Assembly: GCA_003550325.1 (NCBI GenBank)
Contig: QKWP01000260.1
Coordinates: 3,293 to 67,292 of the forward strand
Length of the DNA stretch: 64,000 nt
DNA from: Gigaspora rosea
Lineage: Eukaryota; Glomeromycota; Glomeromycetes; Diversisporales; Gigasporaceae
Direction: 5' to 3'
Below, piece by piece: positions 23,770-36,483 of this stretch. The number at the start of each line of letters is the position of its first letter. The first letter of the stretch is position 1. Below the pieces are notes generated by a model that saw only the letters and a list, made by a program, of their open reading frames with translations, had not been told where the DNA came from and did no database searches. A program made the translations under genes and the position numbers.

Positions 23770-25000
23770 TAGTGGTCGTACCCGGATAACTCTTTACCCG
23801 AAAGGGTATAACCTTTTATAAAATCTAATAACCGGTTTTATACCCTATTGAAGTAAACGGATAACGGTTATATCCGATTGTACCCTAAGTATAATAACCG
23901 GTTAACTGCTAGTTATAAAATATCCGGTTAACTGCTAGTTATAAAATATCCGGTTAACTAATAAGATAATGGGCATTGTATCCTCATCTATTTTTGTAAC
24001 TTTATATATATACGTCTCGTTGATTAATGTTCGTCGATGGACTTTTAAAAAAAAAAATTGAACCAAAGAAAGAAACCGGGTGATAAAGAAAGGGGTCTTG
24101 ATAGACAGCAGAGAGCTTATATAAAATTTTAAGTAGAATTAGGGGTAAAGTATAAGTCTGAAGTGTCGATTAAAAGAAGCATTATGAAATAAAAATTTAC
24201 AGTATGGAACGATTTGATAAAATACGTAGTATTCAATTTTATCTGTTTTAATACTGATAAATTTTAAATCAATTTTTAATCCGCTTATTAAGTGGAATTT
24301 GAATCTCTAATCAACTAAGTAAGTTTAGAATTTCGTTGCAATATAAGTTGATTTGGAAACCAAAAAAATCTGATTTTCGATCTACAACACAAATTTGTGG
24401 AAAACGAAGCGAAGATAAATTAGTATATTTGATTTAGAGGCATTTTTGATTAATGTATTGTATTAACTACGCTTATATTTTATCAGGTTTTATGTGAATC
24501 TTTACAATTCTAATACATAATTAAACCTTGTGGCTGTAAATTTCTGTATGAAAGTTATACTTTACTTCTTTTGGCAATTCATTTAATATAAGAAAGATAT
24601 AGTTTATTGAGATAAAAAATTATTCGGCGGGTTTATCAATTTCTTAGAAAATGGTCTATCCCGTTTGGTTGGTATTATGAAAATACGTAATAATATGTTT
24701 ATGTGTAAATACGTAATAAAAAATAGAAGATCTTACTGAATACAATGGCCCATTCTATTGAACTCGTTAAGGACTTCTTTTGCCAGTCTACAGAATTATG
24801 TAAATTTATAAATTTACATTCCTGGTTTTGTGTGACAGCATCGCGTAGCTACCTTATTTGATTTTACCCTATATTATCCTATATTATCTTATAAGTTAAC
24901 CGGATAACTTATTTGTGTAACCCGTTTATTAATTTTATAATCCGGTCATCCGGGTAACCTAGCGGTTAACCGGTTATTATACCCTAGGGTACGACCTCTA
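23770..25000. mobile_element. hAT-like element with TAACCGG words, 8-bp TSD
   Basis: The element begins TAGTGGTCGTACCC and ends with the complement of TAGAGGTCGTACCC. The exact 8-bp TSD CATGGGCT is at 23762-23769 and 25001-25008. The left subterminal region (about 23785-23960) and the right one (about 24860-24990) consist of GGTTAACCGGATAAC-type words; the middle is ordinary. It is 1231 bp long with no transposase frame. Confidence 0.87.
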
Positions 25001-25008
25001 CATGGGCT

Positions 25009-26804
25009 TGCATAGCTTATTTTAACACTTAATAAATGTTCTTTACAATCACGGATTAAATTGACGTGAATAAAAAAATGAATTTGAGTAATATTATTTA
25101 AATAAAATTATTATGAACGGTTGTCAACAAAATGATTTCCCTAAAGAATTAAATAATTTATAATTTCAAAATTTCTAACCAAATATATTACCGTAATAAA
25201 AATTAATAAACATCTACTTGCCATTCTAATAATAGATTTTCAAAACTTTTTTCTACACCAACCCCGTAATACAGTAGTAATAAACGACATTTTTAAAAAA
25301 TTCCCATAGAATTACCAGCCTCAACTGATTTTAGATAATGTTTAAATGCTTTGTGCTTATCTATTACAACCCCAATTCTTAAATATAACAATGACCAACA
25401 TGATGCATTCCACTATTAGAATTATTCATTTCTGCAGATTTTTGATGAATGGATGAATGCCTTTTTCCATCCTTTTCAACATCTATCCCGTATTCGTATC
25501 AATCATCAAGCCAGTCAGAATCATTCATATCTTCTAACCATTGAAATTTAGTTGATTAAAACTGGTGATTCGAACAATTCATCTGTTTACGTCAAATGCA
25601 CTTAACGTAGCACGCGGTTTCTGGGTATCAACGTTAACCTGGAATAAATTAGTCGTATCGATTTTTTCATCCAAGATTTCTATTGGCTATAATATTTGAA
25701 CCGTCTTAAGTTTCCAGTCGACATTTAGGTGTTACACAAAAAATAGAACCGTTTTGGCATCAAAAAAAAATTTTCTTTGGCCAATCAAATTTCAAGATCA
25801 AGTGTAACGAAATTTTTTTTTTTTGAAGTATCATTATAACCTAATCTAATTTTTTTTTTTTTAGGTTAGTAACGCTAGGGCCATGAAAAATCACGACATT
25901 TTGCCCATTTTAGGCCGATAATCTTCGAAATTTAGTTAAGGAAATTAAACCAGCTACGTAAGTACGTACTTATATGGTAAAATTGTCCAGAAATATCTTT
26001 TGCTTAATGCAATGGGTGATTGCGTAATTTTGTCCAAATTCTTTTTTTGTCAATTATTGCCATGCGGCATCTAGATTAGTTCTGTGGATCAATTATTACA
26101 CACATGAATTCTGATAAAATATAATTAGTATATATTTGTCGTGCGTCGTCACCAAAAAATTTGATTTGGGGCTTAATTAGGATTAGGGTATACGTTAGTG
26201 AGATTATAACTGTTTTTAATCTGACGCAGATAATGTATTGATTTGACACACAATATATATTCAATTAATGTTAGGGGTTAGTCTGCTTAGTCAACTTTAG
26301 CCCGATCGATTTTCAGTAGTCGAATTTAAGATATAGATAGGCTAGAAATTTTGTGGTTCAGAATCCACTTAAACGGATTTGAATCTTAAAACGGTTCAGA
26401 ATTTACAGTATCATAAATCGTTTACTTAATTTTCTTCGATCAATATGATTAGTCAAGCATCATTCCTAGGTCGACAGTTTAGGTCTCGATTTTATTAACA
26501 TTATATTCAATATATTGTTTAGAAAGTTTATACAGAACATCGAGATATAATACCGTATATTGTAAGAAATTTTAATTAATCAGTTATATAACCTTGACAA
26601 TAAGAAATTTGTAACAGGCTTTACATTTTGTAGGCGTATTAGAATTTATACTATTACTGATTTCCTTTTCGATAGTTCTTCTTTTGAGTAAATAAATGTA
26701 ACAAAGATTAATGAAGAGCAAAGGTTTCCTTTTTTATAGATTTTTTTTTTTTTTTGAGTTACGCTCATATGATTGAGAGTTTGGTTCGTTACACGCGTGT
26801 GGAG
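25009..26804. other. AT-rich sequence without recognised genes
   Basis: The first ~50 bases are the rest of the tandem array cut by the hAT-like element. Beyond that only homopolymer runs and short hairpins were seen. Open frames at 26076-26264 and 26646-26843 on the minus strand have no recognisable domain. Confidence 0.5.
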
Positions 26805-27048
26805 CAGGGACGATGATTTTCTGCGTTCACGGAATTTTTGCACGGAATTGGCTTATAAAAATCGATTTTTGGCCGGGATTTAGGATCCTTGCACATCGTA
26901 ATGCCGGTTGACATTAATTTTGGCCGGAATTTACAATCGTAATGCTGGCCAATTTATGTAATTCTAGTCAGATCGCAGAATTTTGCAGAATTATCATTTT
27001 GTACGGACGGAATTGGTATTTTGTCACCGCAGAAAATCATCGTCCCTA
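26805..27048. mobile_element. hAT-like short element with CAGGG/TAGGG ends
   Basis: The left end reads CAGGGACGATGATTTTCTGC and the complement of the right end reads TAGGGACGATGATTTTCTGC. The inside contains repeated CACGGAATT and GGCCGG(A/G)ATTT words. Termini fit the YARNG rule of hAT ends. The flanks GTGTGGAG and CTATCTTG do not match, so no TSD is visible. Confidence 0.7.
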
Positions 27049-28317
27049 CTATCTTGTGTCGCCCTGTTTTCAGTATTTTTTTTGTGAAAATCAAAATCAA
27101 AAAAAAGTCATTTAAAAAAATTAATTTTTCTTTTTTTTTAAAAAAATTTCTGTTAGAGATCAAATTTACGGCATATTTCAACGTTAGAAATGTTCTGAAT
27201 GTTTGAAAAAAGCTAAAATAAACTTCTGAGCGCAAAAAAAAAAGGTAAATTGATTTTTGCGAAAATACTGCATGATTAGTGTGGTGAATTCTTGTACCTT
27301 TTCGTGCAACAAAAAAAAAATTGGATGTTGGTATTTTTCATCTTGTCATTCTAACTTTAGTTCTACTAATTTTGCTTCAGAATTCTTTGCTCACATCTTT
27401 CTACTGAATTAAGAAAGTAAAATATATAGACGTAGCGAGAAACATTGTACTATACAGGTAGCAGTTATGTGTATTATTTTTATGATTGCATACACGCGTC
27501 TATCTAATTACTATTAACATACTAATCAATATATAGGCACACCTCGAACCATATTATTACTAAATGTGAAACAGGAATAATGTATCGAATGGTATAAGTA
27601 ACGGAAGTTTTAATTAAATTTTGATATACTAAGTCGCCTCTAATTCTGACACCACCACCATTAGTCCTGCTTCCTCTACCATTAGATTATTAAATAGAGG
27701 AAGACTTTGACAAAGAATAATAACAGACGTAATAATATAAAGATGTAATTGCATATTGTTCACTCGTTCTTCACCATTTTCTTAGATGCTAGAAAACGGT
27801 TGACTAATATATAAATCGCATTTCATGTCTTGAATGTATAGACTCTGATGGGAAAAAACAGTTATTAGAAATTAAAAAAAAATAAAAATTCGCAATTCAA
27901 ATCAATTTTGTGATAATAATCCGTATCGCAAGGTAATGTTCACGCCTCAAATTGGTTATCCAAAAAGGTTAAATCTAACTTTAATTTTGTTTCAGAAGAA
28001 AATATATTAAAAATAAAATATTGAAATTCATAATCGAATATTCCTATTTCTCGATTTATAGATCATAATATTTTTGATTTTCTTAAAAAAATTAAATAAT
28101 TCAATTCAAAAGAATTAATATTTACAAATATTTAATAATTTTATTAATTTTATTTATAATTTTTAGTTATCAAAAAAAAAACTTGGTTTATTTATGTATT
28201 TAAATTATTTTTACAAAGGTAAAGTGTTAATAATTGTTATATAATCTCTAATAAACTTTTATATATATAAATATATACAGAATTCTAAAATTTAAATTAA
28301 TAATTTCAATTAAATAT
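27049..28317. other. Intergenic DNA downstream of the NiCoT gene
   Basis: This AT-rich region runs up to the 3' end of the minus-strand transporter gene. The last ~180 bases before its stop codon are especially A/T-rich and would hold the 3' untranslated region. No other gene was identified. Confidence 0.5.
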
Positions 28318-29568
28318 TTAATTATAATAATTTTCGTGAATTTCTTTATCACTTATTACTTTCATCTCCTGCTCTATTTCAGTTCTTTCAGCTACTACGG
28401 TAATACTCTCATCAGCTATACTTGATTCACTTTTTTCACTATTATTATTATTATCAACTCGTTGAATAAATGATTTTTCTAAAGTTTCATAACCACCAAA
28501 TTTATAAATAAGTTTCGCTATAAACCAAGTTATAACAAATGAAACAATTATTGCACAACCCATTGTAAAAAAATGATCATTAAGGTAATCAAAGAAATCC
28601 CAAAAAGGACCATCAAGGTTAAAAATATTACCTATAACATCAATAAATTCTATTGATCCTATAATAAATGCTATAATGATAGAAAGTAAAGTAATTGTAA
28701 AATTATAATAAAGTTTTTTAACAGGATTTATAAAAGCCCAAGAATAAGTTTCCAACATTAATATACCATCAAGAGTATCAATTAAAGCCATTCCAGAAGT
28801 AAAAAGTAAAGGAAAAATCATTACTAACCAAATATTAAGATTTTGATTGGCACGAAAAGCAGCAATACCTAAAAGAGCAACTTCAGTAGAAGTATCAAAA
28901 GCGAAACCAAAAAGAAAACCAAGAGGATACATTTTCCAACTTGAATCAACAAATTTAAACATAGGAGAGAAAATTTTTCCCAAACATCCAGAAGAATTAA
29001 AATTAATATTCAAATTATCAATATTAAAAGATCCAGTTTTTCTCAAATTTTTTAAAGAACGATAAATTGAAATTAAAACGAAAGCATTCATTATTCCAAT
29101 AATAAATAAAAAAGTAGCTGATATAAAAGTTCCTATGTATCCACCTATTAAATGAATATCACCAAAATTTTCTTTTATAGCAGTAGCGGTTAAAGCGACG
29201 GCAAGACAACAAAGTATTACAACAGTAGAATGACCTAGAGAAAAGAAAAGGCCGACAGATACTGATTTATTTCCATTATATAAAAGTTTACGAGTTACAT
29301 TATCAATTGCAGCCAAGTGATCAGCATCTACAGCATGTCTAAGTCCTAGAGTATATGCTAAAGTAGCGGATCCAAGGAGTGAAGGTTCCTTAAATGCAAG
29401 TAGAGCAATAATCCAAGTAGTAATATTTATTAAAACTAAAATTGAGATTATAATAATTGCTTTACGTTTAACTATATTATTATTGTTTTTGTTTTCTGTT
29501 AAAGTTGTTGGTGATATTATAGAAGATATAGAAGATTCTATATCTTGAATTGTTTCGTTATTTGACAT
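28318..29568 (-). CDS. NiCoT-family nickel/cobalt transporter
   Basis: The 416-residue, single-exon protein looks intact. It belongs to the NiCoT secondary transporters that import Ni2+ and/or Co2+ across a membrane, supplying for example urease. The family signature RHAVDADH is at residues 77-84, in the second membrane segment, where it binds metal. GLFFSLGHST is at 106-115, LGFLFGFAFDTSTEVALLG at 216-234, and LLFTSGMALIDTLDG at 254-268. About eight hydrophobic helices can be drawn. The Asn-rich N-terminus (1-34) and the acidic, Ser/Glu-rich C-terminus (about 370-416) are probably cytosolic. The ATG at 29566-29568 is the first in frame and sits 12 bases from a 46-base A-tract on the coding strand. 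No co-oriented neighbour is present. Metal preference (Ni or Co) and membrane location (plasma membrane or vacuole) cannot be read from the sequence. Confidence 0.95.
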   Translation of the reverse strand: MSNNETIQDIESSISSIISPTTLTENKNNNNIVKRKAIIIISILVLINITTWIIALLAFKEPSLLGSATLAYTLGLRHAVDADHLAAIDNVTRKLLYNGNKSVSVGLFFSLGHSTVVILCCLAVALTATAIKENFGDIHLIGGYIGTFISATFLFIIGIMNAFVLISIYRSLKNLRKTGSFNIDNLNINFNSSGCLGKIFSPMFKFVDSSWKMYPLGFLFGFAFDTSTEVALLGIAAFRANQNLNIWLVMIFPLLFTSGMALIDTLDGILMLETYSWAFINPVKKLYYNFTITLLSIIIAFIIGSIEFIDVIGNIFNLDGPFWDFFDYLNDHFFTMGCAIIVSFVITWFIAKLIYKFGGYETLEKSFIQRVDNNNNSEKSESSIADESITVVAERTEIEQEMKVISDKEIHENYYN

Positions 29569-29578
29569 GTTTTATTTA

Positions 29579-29580
<2 letters not shown>

Positions 29581-29626
<46 letters not shown>
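29581..29626 (-). promoter_or_regulatory. 46-nt poly(dA:dT) tract upstream of the NiCoT start
   Basis: An uninterrupted run of 46 T on the plus strand, that is A on the coding strand, ends 12 bases before the ATG. Long dA:dT tracts in fungal promoters exclude nucleosomes. This one lies where the 5' untranslated region should be, so it could also be transcribed. Its length may vary between isolates or be affected by assembly. Confidence 0.55.
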
Positions 29627-29631
<5 letters not shown>

Positions 29632-29639
29632 CTCAAATT

Positions 29640-31081
29640 TTTATTTTTTTTTTTCCAACTTCCCGAATTTTAATTTTTATAGAAATTCTTTGTTCATAAT
29701 AAAAATAAGTACGTGCATACGTGCTTATGTATCATATAAAAACTTTTTTTTTCTTTGCACAAAAAGGTTTAAGTTGGTAACGATTTGAGTTATAGTTACA
29801 CTTGGTTTATCATAAACTACGTAATAAAACTGCAAGTTACCGAGTTTAAATTCTTTGCACTTTATTCTTATAGATTCTTATGGCATATATGCGCATTGTC
29901 CTGACCATACCATTTTAGGTAAAAAGGTATTCATAATTGGGAATCATATGTTACATATCGATATCTGATATATCTGATAACAGATATACTTTATTATGCG
30001 GTACATGCCGTAACATTTGGACCTTTGACTGAACGTAATTACACATCTGAAATAGTTTCACAACAGCTTTTGTGAATCATCATCACTACGAATAAAAGTT
30101 TAGCATTTGATGTTACACGAAAACAGAAAATTCTTCGTTTCAGGATCTAGATTGCATTATAATCTCATTGAATTTATTGTTTGTTAAATTATATTAATTA
30201 ATATATGCTAACACAATTCTAACACAATTCTAACACATGATAATTAACCAATCAAATCTATCATAATGATTATTGTAATTAAATTTTTAACCTGAAATTT
30301 CTCGTACGTATATAATGTGCATAACTTAACGAAACATTGTTATATTTATTTTTAAAGAATTGACACAATGGACCATTTTTTTGATAATATTCATGTATGT
30401 ACATATGTACTTATATATCAATATGTAATTTATTATTGGTTTCGAGAACATCCGCATGATAGGCTAGAAATAGTCAATTTATTCCATTTTCAATTTTTAC
30501 CTTAAATGTATATTTCCAAAGTATTCTAACTAAAATTGTATTAATATAAATGTAAGTGATTAACTAAGAATATTTATGATTAATCTTTAGTGTAAGGACA
30601 TTATAAACATAATTCTTAGGAAATGAATTATAGCATCTATCTTGATATCTAAGTATAAAAAAATATGCGAAAAAAAATCTTGCAAATGTACTAATATCTC
30701 TATTAAAAGTATTATTGTTAATAAGAAAAGTTTTATTAGATCAAATCAAAAAAAGGATATATGTTCATGCCGTGAGATATTTCCATTGAAGTGGCCTCGA
30801 TTTTTTGGAATGTAATAGATCACAAATTTATGTAATGAAATACGTGAAATACGAAAACTTCAATACTATATCTGATATGTAGCATGTTCACATTACAGTA
30901 AATAAGGATTAACTTTTTCAGTGAACAATATACAATATTATCGTGCAAACTCATATGATCATGAAAAAATTTCTTATTGTTATTTTTTTGTATGTTATTA
31001 CATAAGCACAACAATCCCAAATTAAAACTCAGTTAGCCAATCACAACTTTTAAATCATGATCATAATTGCACGATAACATC
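29640..31081. other. Upstream region of the NiCoT gene; no other feature
   Basis: This is AT-rich DNA. A small triple AACACAATTCT repeat is near 30210. No gene is supported; the minus-strand open frame at 30820-31020 has no recognisable domain. Confidence 0.5.
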
Positions 31082-31231
31082 GATATTGGATCATGCGATG
31101 ATAAATATCACAAAATTTGTTCTGTCGGAACAAATGATTGGTCGAAAAGTGCCGCTACGCGGCACGTGTCAGCCAATCATTTGCTCCGACAAAACAAATT
31201 TCATGATATTAATCGTTGCATGACCAATATC
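31082..31231. mobile_element. Foldback MITE with GC-rich hairpin tip
   Basis: GATATTGGATCATGCGATGA at the left pairs with GATATTGGTCATGCAACGAT on the right complement. Pairing continues through AAATTTGTT(C/T)TGTCGGA and CAAATGATTGG to a tip around GTGCCGCTACGCGGCAC. It is about 150 bp and non-coding. Confidence 0.75.
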
Positions 31232-31834
31232 TTATAATTACCGCATCAGAATATGAAAAATATATCAAATTCTTTCATAAATGTGATCAGAATAAATTCA
31301 TTAAATAGAATTAAATATGGTTGTCATTATGAAGATCTATATGTTGTCATTATGAAGCTAATGAATTGATTAAGCTTATAGGATAAAAAAGATACGAACA
31401 TCTATCAATTAGGGATTTTTTTTTTCTTCAGTTTCATCAAGATTGGTTCTAAGACTAGTTGTGGTCTATTAGTGTAAAACCAGACCTCCATTATCAAATA
31501 ACTCTACATAACTCATTTATCTTTATAGACACTCAATTATTAATTCCTCTTATTTCAATTAAATAATGTAACTACAACATTAGTGAATGTATTCGTAGTA
31601 CGCACGTACAATAAAATACCGGCGGTTCCGTTTAATAAGATGATTTCCGCGTAGTTTTAAAGCGGCTGGAAATTTTATAATATAAATATATTACATTAGG
31701 AGTTTCCAAATTTTGTTTACCGAAAAAAAAAAAAAAGCAGGACACAGAAATTTTGTGCTTTGTAACCGCTATACATTTGTCACGAGTTAAACTATTATCC
31801 AGTTTTTGTAAAGATAAAGATCATGGGTCATAAA

Positions 31835-32010
31835 AACGTGATCGAATAAATAATAAAAATTGCTGGTTTGCTAAACAACTAACCAGAAATAGTTTAGTTT
31901 ATAATTTATAGTTTATAATAAAACGTGATTGAATAGATTTATAATTAATAATAATTTATGTTGGTTTGCTAAACAACTAACCAGAAATAGTTTAAATTTA
32001 TAATTTATAA
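31835..32010. repeat. 87-bp tandem duplication
   Basis: AACGTGATCGAATAAATAAT starts at 31835 and AACGTGATTGAATAGATTTA at 31922. Both continue into GCTAAACAACTAACCAGAAA and TAATTTATA. The copies are diverged but clear. Confidence 0.8.
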
Positions 32011-32412
32011 TAAAATTAGTCTAACCCATTATAAACAAAATAACTAGTAACATTGCGAATTCATATGGCCGCAAGTTATAAACGTAATGGTTTCGTGATA
32101 TTGCCGTAAATGCATAGAGTCATAATTAGGTGAATACGTCCTAAATTATACGCAAATCGAAAAAACAAGAGCGTGTAAAAATTCAGAGTTTAAGGCAAAA
32201 GTGATAGGTGGTTCATAAGCTAATAAATTAGGGAAAACTTTTCATTCTGTAGCACAATCTGAACCTCTAATATAGTTAAAGAATTTCATAATAGTATTCC
32301 ATGCATCAATTAATCTTTTTCGTAATAGTATCCCTTTTCATAATAGTATCCCATGCATCATTTAATCTTTATCATTACGCATTACGGTGCATGACAAGTA
32401 TAATTTGTACTA

Positions 32413-32754
32413 CAGTAAAACCTCTATAGGTGCACGCCGAATATATATGTGCACTTAGAGAATGTGTGCACTTAAAGAAATATATTATAGCTAGATTTCT
32501 CTATATTCACTTTCTTAGGGACCATAGTAGAAAAATGAAAGCATGCATTTGTAGAGAGTGTGCATTTATAGAGAGCAAATTATGGAGTTTTCATAGGTTG
32601 GGACTAATTATACTGTGAATTTAGAGAAAATTATATAATACATTGCATTTATAGAGAGTGCATTTAGCACTAAGTCCCAAGCTTGGAACTAAACTATAAC
32701 GTGCATATAAGGAAGTGTGCACTTATAGAGGGTGCACTTATGGAGGTTTTATTG
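32413..32754. mobile_element. TA-flanked MITE (Tc1/mariner-like), 342 bp
   Basis: The ends are CAGTAAAACCTCTATAGGTG and, on the complement, CAATAAAACCTCCATAAGTG. They are flanked by TA at 32411-32412 and 32755-32756. The body repeats GTGCACTTAGAG/GTGCATTTATAGAG words about eight times. No transposase is encoded; the small plus-strand open frame inside is a by-product. Confidence 0.82.
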
Positions 32755-32756
32755 TA

Positions 32757-33149
32757 TCTAATAAGGAATACATGATTGTCAAAGAAATCTAATAATATCT
32801 GATATGATTTAATGTTTCTTAACAGCATTAGTATCATTGATAAGAAAATTAAACTTGATAAAGTGCTGTCATCAACAGTTCCATCATTTTATGCATTCAT
32901 GGAATAAATTACGGAATTATTGACATTAGTGAGATGTATCTAGCTAGAATTGTGGTTCGAAAGTTATAATCTTACAATACATGTAAGTTTCAGTAAATCA
33001 GATTTCATGCAATTTTTCATCATATTACGTCACAAAAGTTCAGCCAGTATTACTGTATAATTTGACCTAAAGATATGATTCAAGTTGTATTGTAATCTCA
33101 GAACTATATATAATATATTCAAAGTCACAAATTACATGAAACCCAATTT
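32757..33149. other. AT-rich sequence without recognised features
   Basis: No open frames or repeats were seen. Confidence 0.5.
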
Positions 33150-33465
33150 ATATGGGTGAAAATATCCAGTTAAAACACCTATGATTATTAAAATTTAGCT
33201 GTTATTATGATAGCAATCAGTACATATCAGATATGTACAAAAATTTATAAATAATTAGGTCACAATCAGGTACAAAAATTTATAAACAACCAAGTTATAT
33301 ACATACAAAAATTTATATGCGATTCATAAGCAATTCATAATCGGGCTTATATAATTTCTGATCAAATAATCACTTTTTTCTCAATAATCATGCAATTTCA
33401 CATAAATGATTGGCTCAAATTTTATTTGCTAAAAAGTCACTGAAATTGGAGATTTTCACCCATAT
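33150..33465. mobile_element. Possible MITE with short inverted ends
   Basis: ATATGGGTGAAAATATCC at the left is matched by the complement of GGAGATTTTCACCCATAT at the right, about 316 bp apart. The body has a repeated TACAAAAATTTATA phrase. No clear TSD. Confidence 0.45.
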
Positions 33466-34963
33466 GTTACTGAAATTTACAGTAAAATTATAGATTTTTT
33501 TTGTACGTTATTACGTAAGCACAACATTCTCGCATTTAAAAAAAAATTAACTGTGTGCTATTTGATTATAATATTTATGAATCGCTTATGAAACCCTCAT
33601 GAAACCGCTTATGATAAATATGATAAGATTAGATTGTGTTCGGTTATTTATTATTATTTAAATATACGTAGTGACATTACACACCGTGTGCCTGTCCGTC
33701 TGTGCGTTTTAGAGGTTATTTAATGAAGATCTCTTGGTATTTGCGTTTGTATTCCCAGTAAAATAAAAACTTCAACGCTTTTTTTTATTAGATGGTTATC
33801 ATGATATCTTTACTCAAAGTTTAAAATAGAAATTCCAAAATTTTCTCCAATTCAACAACCACCTGACCAAATTCGATAAAAATTTTTTTATTTGAGTTCT
33901 ATATAAATCATAAATTTAAATAAAAAAATTTTTTTATTGAATTTAGTCAAATAATTACCAAGACTAGTAATAAAACGGCGACGTTTCATAGGGTTGGAGC
34001 CTTACTTCTTAGGCTCTTGAAATAAAAATATTTAGCAGAGAACTAGAATATACGTTAACTTTAAATAGCATATTTTATAAATTTATATTAATGCGAGCAT
34101 TTACGTAGAAGGTTTCAAATTACTAATCATATAGTTTACTTATAATTTTATTAATCATCATATATGCAGTTTACTTTATTTATCGCAGACGTTAACGTTA
34201 ATGATTATACTTCTAATTAATTAATTTCTACAGGGGTCGACAAAACCAGTATTATCATCATTACAGGGGCGGGATCACCTTAAATTAGTACCATGGAAAG
34301 GTCCGCTCCAGCCTAATAATTTGGAAAGTTAAAAAAAATTTACTTTTACTAAGGGTACCAATATTATATTAGACACGGACGTAAGGTTAACCAATTATGC
34401 ATAATTCTGATATCACAATTTTAATGATTAAAATATTGTAAAAATATTATCAGTTTAGCGCTTAAAAAATAATTGGGTGTTGATTTACTATAACGATTAG
34501 TTTTGGTTCGATTATTTGCTATTCTTGATAATGACCTCCATGCGAGTTAGCTTCATTCTGAAATTTTATGTTTCACAAATTTCTAATGATTGCAGAAGAG
34601 TACATTATACTTATCGCTTGTGCATATGCATGAGCAGCGTTCGATACACTGCACATACTAATTGCACTTAAAAATTTTTTTTTTGCTTGTTGGGCAGCTG
34701 TTAATTATACTGTATATTGAAAAAGAAAATTTAGTGATATAAATTGATAGCTAAAAAAGGAAAATCTCCTTAAAAAAATTAATTATCTTAATTGCTTAAT
34801 GATGCAGATAATGCATGAAATTTTACTTACTTTGTTCGATATAAAGAATAGTTAATAAAATTTGATGCTATATTGAGGTACTTTGATTAAAATTTATTTA
34901 CAATATTATTGTTATTTTTATTATAATTGGTTTGTTTTAAATAATGTTCAAGAAAATTTTAAA
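33466..34963. other. AT-rich DNA with minor repeat ends
   Basis: The words ACAGGGGTCGACAAAACCAG (34231) and ACAGGGGCGGGATCACCTTA (34262) look like transposon ends beginning CAGGGG, but no partner ends were located. Otherwise featureless. Confidence 0.4.
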
Positions 34964-35313
34964 TATAGGGACCTTTATAGCAAAAAGAAGCAGTAGAAAA
35001 AAATTTTGATTCTGTAATTTTATAATAATAATGTGTCTATTATTTTAATTCTTCAAGAAATGTTATTATTGTTGCAGTTGAAACTGGAAGTGGCTAAAGC
35101 TAGAAATAATTATTTTAATATGAGATTTTCAAAAATTTTTGGGGTGCATTTTCTTAGTTTTTTTTTAATAGTTATATAGGGTTTAGAGTTAGTTTTAATA
35201 ATAAAAGAGTATATATTTTTAAATCAAGGTCTCTAATTTCTAGCTTCAGCCCATGCCATTTATTAAAAAATTTTTTTGTTTACTACCTCTTTTTGCTATA
35301 GGGGTTTTATATA
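34964..35313. mobile_element. Foldback MITE-like element
   Basis: The left end TATAGGGACCTTTATAGCAA pairs with the right complement containing CCCCTATAGCAAAAAGAGGT. A second inner pair is GAAACTGGAAGTGGCTAAAG with TAGCTTCAGCCCATGCCA. It is about 350 bp and non-coding; the TSD is unclear. Confidence 0.6.
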
Positions 35314-35714
35314 TTGTAACTTGTATTGTAACAAAATTATTAAGAACCCAAATTCTATAATAAATTACCCATAATATAAATTTTTAAAGAACCAAATTGC
35401 AAAAATAGTTATTTTATTTTATAATATATTTAAGAGTTTACAAAAATTTTTAATAATAAATCTTTTAATTAATACTACAAAATCTAAAATATTCATTATA
35501 TAAGAAGTTTATAATTTTATATTAAAGTTTATTAAGATTATTAATACAACTATTGAACTACTAAAAATTATAGGATTAATATATTTGTAGCCATGGCTAC
35601 TGTAACCGCATTTTTTTATAAAATTGTTAATAACTCAAAATTTTACTAGGCTAACCCCGTTGTATTACTAACAAAAAATGCTCCTCTTGCGATTTTGTAG
35701 TAATTTTGACTTTA

Positions 35715-35815
35715 ATTCTAACCCTAATCCTAAACAATCACAATCCTAACCCTAACTCTAACCCTAACTTTAATATTATATTAACCCTAATCCTAACTAT
35801 ATCCTAATCCTAACT
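35715..35815. repeat. Interstitial CCCTAA-like repeat patch
   Basis: Irregular AACCCTAATCCTAA and AACCCTAACTCTAACCCTAA phrases occur over about 100 bases. They resemble the common eukaryotic telomere motif but are imperfect and internal, so this is not a chromosome end. Confidence 0.55.
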
Positions 35816-35876
35816 ATATTATATCTGGGCTTAGTTATAGATATACATGTTGGCAAAATTAAAAACTTTAAAATAC

Positions 35877-36050
35877 CACCCAAATCCCAAATTCCAAATC
35901 CCATATCCCAAATCCTATATCCCAAATCCCACCCAAATCCCAAATCCCACTCAAATCCCAAATCCCACCCAAATCCCAAATCCCACCCAAATCCCAAATC
36001 CCATTCCCAATCCCAAATCCCAAATCCCAAATCCTATTCCAAATCCAAAA
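35877..36050. repeat. CCCAAATCCCAAATCCCA minisatellite (forward)
   Basis: About 20 units of CAAATCCC or CACCCAAATCCC occur. The left boundary reads CTGGGCTTAGTTATAGATAT then GTTGGCAAAATTAA (35825-35863). This resembles the complement of the right boundary of the second block, near 36700-36724. Confidence 0.85.
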
Positions 36051-36483
36051 TCCATCACAAATTTTGAAAAACGGATACAAAAAAAAAAAAAAAAACAAAT
36101 AAAAATACAATTTAGATATTCACTTTCAGGTTTTTTTTTTACAATACGAATAAGCAAATATAGTTTACTTAAATAAAATCAATTACCTTTTATGTTACTA
36201 TGAAGGCAAAAAATTATCAAAAAAAATAACAAGTTTCTTGATCGAGGTAGTTTAGCAGTAGCAATAATAATAAAAAATCTCTAATATAGTTAGCTTTGTA
36301 TATTCAATAAATTAACATTCAGAAAAACTTGCTGTTTAATATGAATAAATATGTACGTACGTATATACACGAAATAGAATGCCAAAACATCCAAACTTAC
36401 TTTTTTTAGTAGCTTTAAATATAAGGCATGTAGCTTTTGTATCACTATGCAGCTTCGCTCCAGACAATATTAAATAATCATCA

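Noticed and set aside
26797..27056. 8-bp TSD for the CAGGG/TAGGG element
   Set aside because: Flanks GTGTGGAG and CTATCTTG do not match.
28847..29065. Plus-strand open frame inside the NiCoT gene
   Set aside because: Antisense shadow of conserved transporter sequence.
35715..35815. Telomere
   Set aside because: CCCTAA-like phrases are irregular, only ~100 bases long and internal.
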